From contig OZ024807.1 of assembly GCA_964017045.1 (NCBI GenBank), positions 12,037,241 to 12,101,240 on the forward strand: 64,000 bases of DNA, written 5' to 3'. This DNA comes from Omphiscola glabra. Taxonomy: Eukaryota > Mollusca > Gastropoda > Lymnaeidae. Made by a program: the position numbers and the translations under genes. The notes below the pieces were generated by a model. It made no database searches. It was not told the origin of the DNA and was given only the letters and a program-made list of their open reading frames with translations. Shown one piece after another: positions 55,913 to 64,000 of the stretch. Position 1 is the first letter of the stretch. Every line of letters starts with the position of its first letter.

Positions 55913-57014
55913 GAAATATTACATTCATTGGAAAGGGCCGAGCTATTGCTCTTTTATGGCCCCGGCAAGTAAGGTACAGGCCTGCCTCATCTGCTGGGCA
56001 GTCCCGTAGATTAGATTCTCGACATGGTTGGCTGGGAGGACCCCAGTCACGCCAGTCGCCAGCGTTGAGCACTCGGCTAGAAGGTGCTCGATTGTCTCCG
56101 GTGCCTGACCACAATGGCGGCAGCTCGGGTCCCGCAATGGTTGTAATCTATTTAAATAGCTGCGGGTAGGGCAATGCTCTGTTCTCATTTGAGTGATGAG
56201 ACTCTGGTGGTGGCGTTTAAGACTCCACCACTCATCGCATTTGCGGTTGTTTTTAGGCATGCTCCGGTAAAGCTTACGGGCCGTGTTCCCCTGTTCCCAT
56301 TCTTTTAGCCACTCCTCGTGGCAGAGGTCCTTGATCCAGGCTTGGGCCCCCAGTTGGGTCATTGGCCGGTTAGGTTGAGGCTGGGAAGAGCCTTGCCTCG
56401 CAAGACAGTCGGTTCTGTCTTATGGTGGAATCCCCACATGTCCTGGGATCCATTGAAGGGTCACTTTGCCTCCGTGTGACTGTATGTCTCGCACGAGCTC
56501 CATAATTGCATTCACCATTTTCGTGTTCATAGAGCTCCTTTTCACAATTTCCAGAGCACATTGTGAATCGGTGAACACTACGATGGGTGGAAGTGGTTTG
56601 TGTCTGGCTAGTCTGCGGCGCACTTGTTTCAAGCCCATCAATATAGCCTCTATCTCTGCATCAGTTGCAGTGCTATTTGTGCCACTTGGGCCTGAAATCT
56701 CCTCAGCTGGAGGTATCCCCTTAGGATACTGGATGAGTGCACCGTAGCCCGCCCGCTTTTCGCTGGCGAGATAGGAGCCGTCTGTGAAGACTTGTACCAT
56801 GTCGTCTCCAAAGGCCTCAATTGTCTCTAGTGCGGCTCCCTTTTGCTCATTTTGGGTGCTCGACTTAGTAACTGCTGTGTGTGACAGGGTCAGACGAACA
56901 TCAGGTGGTTCGCAGCTATCCTGTGGTGATCTCTCCTGGATCAGGCGTATTTTCTCCCTGTTTTCTGGTAAAGGGTGCTTTTCCTCGAGTGCATAGACCT
57001 CATCCACGAAGTAA
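55913..57014 (-). mobile_element. 5'-truncated Jockey-type non-LTR retrotransposon with 11 bp target-site duplication
   Basis: The insertion is bounded on the plus strand by gcattcttact at 55902-55912 and 57015-57025, an exact 11 bp duplication. Only the 3' part of the element is present: the end of the reverse transcriptase ORF, an RNase H domain and a C-terminal Cys-rich segment, reading on the minus strand. Truncation at the 5' end is the usual outcome of target-primed reverse transcription. The 3' end has no clear poly-A tail (it finishes aatgaatgtaatatttc). Confidence 0.9.
55943..57014 (-). pseudogene. ORF2 3' part: RNase H domain plus Cys-rich C-terminus, one nonsense codon
   Basis: The frame is already open at the truncation point. 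RNase H landmarks follow in order: FTDGSY (first catalytic Asp), ATDAEIEAI (Glu), VFTDSQCAL (second Asp) and LQWIPGHVGI before DRTD (fourth acidic residue). A TAA at 56420-56422 interrupts the frame right after HVGIPP, but it continues in the same frame into DRTDCLARQG and beyond to 55943. The end carries CRHCGQAPETIEHLLAEC, a C-x2-C-x7-H-x4-C-type zinc knuckle with extra spacing. RNase H in this position is found in Jockey, I, R1 and related clades. One stop in about 350 codons suggests a fairly young copy. Confidence 0.88.
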
Positions 57015-57025
57015 GCATTCTTACT

Positions 57026-57177
57026 CGGCGGTTCTGTTAGTCATAGTACCTGTACATGCCGAAACTTTCTTCAGTATGTGCACAATATTTCCAAAGAAGT
57101 GTGTGGTTAATTAACTTCAGTGAAGTATTTTTAATGCCTTGAAATTTTAATGATCTTTTTTTTTGTTAAACTTCTGC
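57026..57177. other. no feature recognised
   Basis: Spacer between the retrotransposon and a short duplication. Confidence 0.5.
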
Positions 57178-57282
57178 GTTTGGAAAAAAGTTATAGTTTC
57201 GTTTTGTTGTTTATGCTCTTTATATTATGTTGGAAAAAAAGTTATAGTTTCGTTTTGTGGTTTATGCTCTTTATATTATGTT
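57178..57282. repeat. tandem duplication, 50 bp unit, 2 copies
   Basis: The unit is ttggaaaaaagttatagttt followed by cgttttgttgtttatgctct and ttatattatg. Copies differ by one substitution and one indel. Confidence 0.9.
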
Positions 57283-57778
57283 GATTCCGCACCTTCCTTG
57301 ATTGGAAATACCCACCCTCTCCCAATAACTCACTCAACCCCCCCCCCCCCCGACCCACACTATTTTCTATTTTTCTTATCCACAATACACGATCTCTGTT
57401 ACAATGTTGTATCCTGAACGTGATAGATTATCGGGCGCCATCTGGGATTTCTTAGTTTTACCTGGCGTTATCTGTGATGTTTGCTCCTGGTGTTCAATAT
57501 GAAATGAGGAATATAATTCTGCGTGATGTGTTCTTCAATTCCTAGTTCTCCGTTACCAAAGATATTGGCGTGTTCCAAAGGATTGGGTTTTCTCTGTGAT
57601 TATATATTGACTGGATGTAAAAGAATTCAAAGACTTCATTTTATAGAAAGAAGAAAAAAAAACACATTAACAATTATTATTAGTCAGTGAAATTTTTTTT
57701 TGTATACCTTCACCTGACTATGAATTATGACAACGGGACCCGACGACTCTCACGGCGTTCTTGGCCTGGCTCCAGAGA
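57283..57778. other. upstream flank of the coding exon; C run
   Basis: A C run lies at about 57339-57350. The flank is AT-rich until about 57720, then GC rises sharply. The coding frame is open upstream of the ATG only to a TGA at 57728-57730. Possible splice acceptors (ctccag at 57770-57775) lie just before the ATG, so this could be a 5' UTR or an intron end. No TATA box is evident. Confidence 0.5.
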
Positions 57779-59643
57779 ATGAATCCGAGGGTGAGTCCAT
57801 CCACCAAAGCAGCGGGCCTGGTCGCTGGAAGAAACGGCATCTGTGCGACGCTGAACGGGGGCATCGCGTCTCACATCAAAGCCGACGAGAACTCGCCGGT
57901 GTCCACCAACTATGACCTCAGCAACCTGGACGTGGTCACCACGGGGGGAAAAGTCGCCTCTCCCAAGACGAACCACGTCCACTTCCTGCCGGACAAGAAA
58001 CTGGCACCGGGCACGCCCAGTCCGAGTAGGGTCGGGGCTCAACAGGTCGAGAACCGCGGCGGGGGCACGGGCGTGACGGCGACGGTGTTCAGTAATGGCG
58101 ACGGTAAACGGTGCATTTCCATGGCGACTCGACAGAACGGCGGCGTGGGTGGTTTCAGAAACTGCGACCAGTCGCAGACGGACATTTCGGGAAACCCCGG
58201 TGCGAGAAAATGCGCCCCTGCAATGCGCAGCAACTCATTCAACGCTCAAAGTAACCCGCACGCGCCACAGGTTCAGAGGAGCCAGTCGGTTTCCAGAGAC
58301 GACGCGGCCCACCAGGGCAGTAACGACAAAGAGCCCGCAGCCCGCCCACGGCTACGCGAAAATGGCAACGGCGCGCCCACCTACAAGCAGGGCCCCCGGT
58401 CACTCATGTCGTTCGCAACAACGGGGACCACCACGACAATAAGCACCACATCGACCACCACCGCACCGTGTCTTTTCAACAACAGCAACATCAACAACGG
58501 CAACCACAGGCCGGCCCCGGGAACTCGAAAGGAGGCCAGTCCCGGACTCTCTGTCCACTTCGCCGAGCCCGTGTTGAGCTCGTCGCTCAAGCGGGCAAAA
58601 TGTGACGCCCCTGTTAAAACCTACGACAGTCTTTCAACGTTGAGCACGAGAGACTTCAAAGACAGCATTGGATACAATGAAACAACCAGCACCAAGATTT
58701 ACATCGACGCCAGAAAACAGCCGTCCTACTCCGAGTGTGACTCGAGGCGATCTGACATTTTGGACTCGCCGACGGCCTCGTTTTATAGCCTGAAATTCGG
58801 GCAAGCCTCGTCGCCCGGTTCGGGCGATGAGCTGAGGCTCAAACGGGGCAAAGACACTATCTCCAACATCAGCAGCGATTACAGGCACTTCACACCGACT
58901 CACCACACGTCATCGACTGCTAACGGAATCAGCCAGTCGGCGGGCGTAAACTTCTCAAAGCCTTCGCCGCACAAATATATCGGCAACGACTTCAAATCCG
59001 GAAGTTCGTCATTTCTAAACTACCCGCCCAGTGGCAGTTTTAGCTCCACCTCCTTAAAACTTTTGGACCAATTGAAATACGACTCTTTACTCAACGGGAA
59101 CACGACTTTAACGCCATCCTCCTCACTGTCGTCGTCATCTTCTCTCAGCAAAGACGGGGTGACTTCGAGCCTCTACGATTTTGCCGCAACTTCTCCAACC
59201 TCTTTCCCGAAATTGTGCAGACATCAAGGCATCCCAATCGATGACCTCCCGCCGGCATCGGCAACGTCAGGCTCCACCTCGTCGTCCTCTTCGGCCACGC
59301 CTTCCAATCCGCGCCGGTCGTCTGCTTGCCTGCGCAGCGACTGCGTTTTCGGGAACCGCCTGGACCACGCGTCCACTTCCGGTCAATCCCCAAAAGATCA
59401 AGTGTCCCCCACGTCGCCGTCCACTCCGAGCCGACACCACGAGTTTTCCCTTTCATCGTACACGGATCAGTTTTCGTCCTCTGCGCTGGCCAAGAAGTTT
59501 GAGCTCGGCGCCTCGCAGCTGCCCAGCGCCAAACATCTGGACACAAGTCTGGCCTCTTTGATAAAGAAAGAGTCAATCGCGGCCAGTTACCAGCTGGAGT
59601 TCTGTTGGTTCTGCGGACGTCCGATGCCGCCGTTTGGCACCAG
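57779..59643 (+). CDS. 5' coding exon of an unrecognised host gene, at least 621 codons, ending at a splice donor
   Basis: I do not recognise the family. The frame starts at ATG 57779 (A at -3). A longer frame from TTG 57761 is less likely in an animal gene. It ends at CACCAG|GTAAGG after 59643, a consensus donor in phase 2; reading on meets TAA at once. The protein is rich in Ser, Thr, Asn and Pro, with a Thr-rich run near residues 210-235 and Ser runs near 445-458 and 498-508, so largely disordered. Basic-acidic stretches such as SLKFGQASSPGSGDELRLKR occur in the middle. The last residues (LEFCWFCGRPMPPFGT) hold Cys609 and Cys612, the start of a C-x2-C zinc-binding finger presumably completed by the next exon. 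Codon use is GC-rich, unlike the AT-rich flanks. No membrane segment or signal peptide is seen. It could be a nuclear or scaffold protein, which is speculative. Confidence 0.8.
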
Positions 59644-60286
59644 GTAAGGTCTGCAGCGTGCCTTGATGGTCCAATACGGCCTCGATGTTGTATATTCTTA
59701 TCCCCTCCCCCTTTTCCATTTTTTTTTCTTTCCTGGTCTGCAGGTCAACTAAAACACTGGAATTTTGACATAATTTTTTTTTTCAGTAAACAAAAAATAT
59801 TTGAAATACTCAATTAAAAATGTTGTTTCCTTGGTTCATTTCCGTAAGCCAGGAGTTGGAGTTACTTTGTTACGTATGCTTTTTACCCCAGTTGGATAGT
59901 GCACTTATTTATTTTTACTTTTGTGTCTCTTTGGGTAATCGACGTCATTGTTGGAACTTAACCCCGACCTTGAAAACCATCAAGCCAGACAAATAACACG
60001 TCATATCCACGGCTCTAACCACGAACAGCAAATTCCTTACTCTTCGTCTCCGTGCCTCTGTTTCTTTTGTATTTTTGAACAGCAAACGGGTGTGTTTTGT
60101 ATATCAACTAGAAGAAGTGTGATTCTCATCGAGGCTGCTAAAGTAAGATTTGTTGTTATAGCTATGTGGTTGCTGTTGTTGTTATAGCTAGGTGCATGAT
60201 TTGAGCCCATCAATACATTCAAAAATTCATAGTGGACCCATCGATGTCAGTAACTTAAGGCTCACTTAACGAAAACATTCGACCTT
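59644..60286 (+). other. start of intron; no further exon recognised
   Basis: The sequence begins with the donor gtaagg and becomes T-rich and AT-rich. No frame here continues the Cys-x2-Cys motif. The downstream exon may lie beyond this window. Confidence 0.55.
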
Positions 60287-60735
60287 ATAGATCACATTCG
60301 TCCAGATCACATTCGTCCTTAAAGATCACATTCCTCCTTAAAGATCACATTCCTCCTTAAAGATCACATACCTCCTTAAAGATCACTTTCCTCCTTAAAG
60401 ATTACTTTCCTCCTTAAAGATCCCTTTCCTCCTTAAAGATCACATTCCTCCTTAAAGATCACATTCCTCCTTAAAGATCAAATTCCTCAATAAAGATAAC
60501 ATTACTCCTTAAAGATCACATTCCTTCTTAAAGATCACATTCATCCTTAAGATCATATTCCTCCATAAAGATCACATTATTCTTTAAAGATCACATTCCT
60601 CCTTAAAGATCACTTTCCTCCTTAAAGATCACATTCCTCCTTAAAGATCACATTCCTCCTTAAAGATCACATTCCTCCTTAAAGATCACATTCCTCCTTA
60701 AAGATCACCTTCCTCCTTAAAGATCACATTCGTCG
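60287..60735. repeat. tandem array, 19 bp unit, about 23 copies (intronic)
   Basis: The unit is ttaaagatcacattcctcc with frequent single-base variants. It lies inside the presumed first intron of the preceding gene. Confidence 0.95.
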
Positions 60736-60821
60736 GAATCAAAACGAGTGGCCAACACGACGGCAACTGAAGTATCCCAACGGAGAGATAGACGTCAGCA
60801 ATGAATACGATCTAAACAATT

Positions 60822-60966
60822 TCAGCTAAACAATTTCAGCTAAACAATTTCAGCTAAACAATTTCAGATAAACAATTTCAGATAAACAATTTTAGATAAA
60901 CAATTTCAGATAAACAATTTCAGCTAAACAATTTCAGCTAAACAATTTCAGCTAAACAATTTCAGG
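60822..60966. repeat. tandem array, 14 bp unit, about 10 copies
   Basis: The unit is taaacaatttcagc, with cagata variants clustered in the middle. Confidence 0.95.
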
Positions 60967-61195
60967 CATAAACATTCACCAGAGTTGGCGCCGAGGCCCT
61001 TTGGGGAAAGATATAATAAAACAATACTTTCTCAGAGACCGTGAGCCATTACAAATCTTTAGTTTCAGTGTGTGGGGAATGTTCGTGTGTGTGTGTGTGT
61101 GTTGTGTGTGTGCTGCCTGCTTTAAAATGCTCATTGTGGAATCGATTGACATAGTTGTGTGTACCTTTTCATTGGGTATAACGCAAGCACATGGG

Positions 61196-61418
61196 AGGTT
61201 ACGGTGCATGGGAGTTCACGGTACATGGGAGGTCACGGTACATGGAAGTTTGACGGTACATGGGAGGTCACGGTACATGGAAGTTTGACGGTACATGGGA
61301 GGTCACTGTACATGGGAGTTTGACGGTACATGGCAGGTCACGGTACATGGAAGTTTGACGGTACTTGGCAGGTCACGGTACATGGAAGTTTGACGGTACA
61401 TGGGAGGTCACGGTCTCT
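61196..61418. repeat. tandem array, 35 bp unit, about 6 copies
   Basis: The unit is acggtacatgggaggtcacg followed by gtacatggaagtttg. It contains two related half-units. Confidence 0.94.
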
Positions 61419-62069
61419 GCTGACCGTGGAAATCTTCATGATATTGATGTGAAAATTATTTCATAATTTGCTGAGAATATAAATGTATGTTTGTATGTAT
61501 GTATATATTTAATTAATGTAGGTTAATTTTTAAGTTCATGATTATGTTTGTTAAATTGTGTGGGGCACCACGCTATAGAAAACTTCTTATAATAATAATA
61601 ATAAATATTTATTTATATTTAATAGATTCTTCGAGGAAAGGCTGTGGTACTTTCTCCTTTTGGAATTCCACATACACATATATAGATAGATGTAGATATA
61701 TGTAAATATATAGATATCTATAGGTAGATAGATATAGATAAATATATAGATATGGAGATATAGACAGAGATTATAGACCGGATGGATATTTGAAAGGCAT
61801 TCGTTCCATTTTTTATGTGTTTTGTGTACATTGTACACGTGTGTACGTAATTCTACGTACATGCCATCGTGTCTTTAGTAAAAAAAAATCCTAAAATTTC
61901 TTAAAATTTCAAGAAGGTTTCCTTGTTGTTGTTCACTTGCTAATGTTATTTCAAACTGCTACCGCCACATCACTTCTGGATTGTTTCGAGGCAACACGAC
62001 AGCATTTGTTTTAAATTCCCATTTATTTTGTGTTTCTGTGCCAGAAAAGCTGCACCTAAGCCGTATCCA
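61419..62069. other. no gene; AT-rich with short TA/AAT repeats
   Basis: cgctatagaaaac followed by (ataat)n at 61572-61602 resembles the 3' tail of an invertebrate SINE or LINE, but no body is recognised. Irregular tatagatagata sequence lies at 61680-61770. Confidence 0.45.
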
Positions 62070-62138
62070 AACCCATCGGCCTCACAACCCATCGGCCTCA
62101 CAACCCATCGGCCTCACAACCCATCGGCCTCACAACCA
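62070..62138. repeat. tandem repeat, 17 bp unit, 4 copies
   Basis: The unit is cccatcggcctcacaac, perfectly repeated. Confidence 0.94.
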
Positions 62139-62274
62139 ACGCATTTTTACTCCACTGTTTTTCTTCTTCTGCGTTTCCCAAATTTCGTGTGAGTAATTCA
62201 CACATTCACACACACACACAAATGGGAAAAATAAATGCCTCGATTTCTGTAGCACGCGCGTAGCTAACTCTCGG

Positions 62275-62868
62275 TTTGTTTGTTGTTTTTTATTGTGTGT
62301 GTGTGTTGTTTGTTGTTTTTTTATTGTGTGTGTGTGTTGTTTGTTGTTTTTTATTGTGTGTGTGTGTTGTTTGTTGTTTTTTTATTGTGTGTGTGTGTTG
62401 TTTGTTGTTTTTTATTGTGTGTGTGTTGTTTGTTGTTTTTTTATTGTGTGTGTGTGTTGTTTGTTGTTTTTTATTGTGTGTGTGTGTTGTTTGTTGTTTT
62501 TTTATTGTGTGTGTGTGTTGTTTGTTGTTTTTTATTGTGTGTGTGTTGTTTGTTGTTTTTTTATTGTGTGTGTGTGTTGTTTGTTGTTTTTTATTGTGTG
62601 TGTGTGTGTTGTTTGTTGTTTTTTTATTGTTTGTGTGTGTTGTTTGTTGTTTTTTATTGTGTGTGTGTGTTGTTTGTTGTTTTTTTATTGTGTGTGTGTT
62701 GTTTGTTGTTTTTCATTGTGTGTTGTTTGTTGTTTTTTTATTGTGTGTGTGTGTTGTTTAATTTTTATTGTGTGTGTGTGTTGTTTGTTGTTTTTTTTAT
62801 TGTGTGTGTGTGTTGTTTGTTGTTTTTTATTGTGTGTGTGTGTTGTTTGTTGTTTTTTTATACTTGCT
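62275..62868. repeat. satellite-like array, about 30 bp unit, about 20 copies
   Basis: The unit is gttgtttgttgttttttatt followed by a (GT)n block of 8 to 14 bases. The T run and GT block vary in length by slippage. Three plus-strand frames of 160 to 230 residues (CVCVVCCFL type) are artefacts. Confidence 0.95.
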
Positions 62869-64000
62869 ATGCTTTTTTAGTCTTACACCGTACTAATAGA
62901 AATCAGGTCACAAAGGGGTGCGAAGACGAGCGTTACGCAAGGGGTTTTTTATTGTTGTGGTGTATGACTAGAAGGTAATCAGCTGCTGCGTCTGTCTTCA
63001 CGTGATTGTGGGCGGTAGGAAGCCGGGTCTGGCGAATACATTGCTGCAATTACACTGAACAAAAAGTGTACGTTTAGTTCAACATTTCTTTTACTCAATT
63101 TGTTTTTGTGCGGGGGGGGGGGGGTGTGAATAATAAATGTAGGTCATGTTGTGTACAACATAGCCTTTCAGTGGTATTGATCAGGCCTGGTATAGATGAG
63201 AGATTGTCAAACCACCCCCCTTTCCCAACAAACAAACCACAACACACACACACAAAAACTTCATTGCATCTAGATAAAGAAATTACCTGAATTACAACTC
63301 AACATCATTTAATACGTTTATTTTTATGTATTTCTTTTTTTTTAAATGTATCTAATTGTTTAAACACCTGAACAGTTGAGGGGAGGGGGGTCATGTTGAG
63401 GGTATGCTGGCCGGCGCCGGTCTGAGAAGCAACTTCGAAAGCAGGTTTTGTATTAAATAACGTTTCCTTTTTAGATTTTTTACAGCACCAATCCGAATAT
63501 ATCCTTTTTTTTTTTTTTCGTAACGGACAATTTTACCACTTCACAGCAATCTTTCACAACAATCCTTCTAAACAATATTTTCTCTTCTCAACTCTGACTA
63601 AACAAGTACATTCCGACACCCTCAGAGACGCTCACTCACACACACACATTTAAAGAACACACACACACACTCACTCGCAGAACGCACATACACACTTACT
63701 CACAGGCGCACACCTTATTTTCACCTGGACTTTACCTGATGAGTGAAAGATTTCCCAACACCTCACCCGGGACACGTGGAACAGTATTTAACCTGGGTGA
63801 TACGGCAGTACGGTGTGGAGTGGTGGGGGGAGGGGAGTGGGATGACGGTGGAGCTCATTAGGATTCCTTATCTCACCCCCTACACGCCTAATGGAAACTG
63901 AACCGTTGGAATTTTTGTAGGATGAAGAAGAACAACAAAACAAAACCAACCTCCAATGTTTAGTGCTGTTACTGATTTATGAAATGGGGCACGGTGTATA
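62869..64000. other. no gene; homopolymers and a CA-rich patch
   Basis: A G run lies at about 63111-63124 and T runs at 63338 and 63508. A (CA)n-rich stretch with cactcactcg words lies at 63635-63700. No exon, element end or frame with a motif is supported. Confidence 0.45.

Noticed and set aside
57727..57915. ATG-started 62-residue frame overlapping the coding exon
   Set aside because: It is an out-of-frame shadow of the long coding frame. It could act as an upstream ORF, but there is no evidence of a transcript start before it.
62276..62978. Three overlapping frames with Cys/Val/Phe repeats
   Set aside because: Slippage-prone GT/T array. No start context, no splice signals, all three frames are open.
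1..64000. tRNA or rRNA genes
   Set aside because: I looked for T-loop-like ggttcgaatcc words and rRNA signatures and saw none. A scan with a tRNA covariance model would settle it.

Overview
This window looks like animal nuclear DNA, most likely from a gastropod or another mollusc. It is intron- and repeat-dominated: almost no open frame is a real gene, introns use GT donors, and satellite-like tandem arrays of 12 to 65 bp units occur every 1 to 2 kb. Homopolymer G and C tracts are abundant. The mobile elements are animal types: hAT miniature elements including SPIN-like copies, a PIF/Harbinger element, and a Jockey-type non-LTR retrotransposon. The mollusc assignment rests on the combination of SPIN-like hAT elements (reported, from memory, in a pond snail as well as in vertebrates and bugs), a TTAGGG-like degenerate array, and general character. 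It is an inference.

Layout. From 1 to about 11 kb there are tandem arrays, one SPIN-like element (1174-1351), one hAT-like MITE (3517-3775), one dispersed repeat (5190-5390) and a retroelement remnant with an ATT tract (6552-6985). From 10987 to 13555 there is a hAT MITE and then a 2.1 kb PIF/Harbinger element with long terminal inverted repeats, a decayed MADF-type ORF and a transposase fragment. From 13.6 to 33 kb there are more arrays and four hAT-type MITEs with target-site duplications, one of them inserted inside a tandem array, plus a 3.3 kb-spaced inverted repeat pair. From 33.4 to 34.25 kb lie two hammerhead-ribozyme-like folds in direct orientation. From 36 to 55 kb there are tandem arrays and further hAT elements, including one nested inside another. 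At 55913-57014 there is a 5'-truncated non-LTR retrotransposon on the minus strand with an 11 bp target-site duplication. A long GC-rich coding exon lies at 57779-59643 on the plus strand and ends at a consensus splice donor. After it come tandem arrays to the end.

The only convincing host gene is that exon. It encodes at least 621 residues, mostly Ser/Thr/Asn-rich and probably disordered, ending in the first half of a Cys-x2-Cys zinc-finger-like motif. I do not recognise the family, and no further exon was identified in the window. There is no operon-like organisation. Most long open frames are by-products of tandem units whose length is a multiple of three, or of low complexity.

All calls were made by eye. 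Array boundaries are good to about one unit. Element boundaries are exact where a target-site duplication is quoted.
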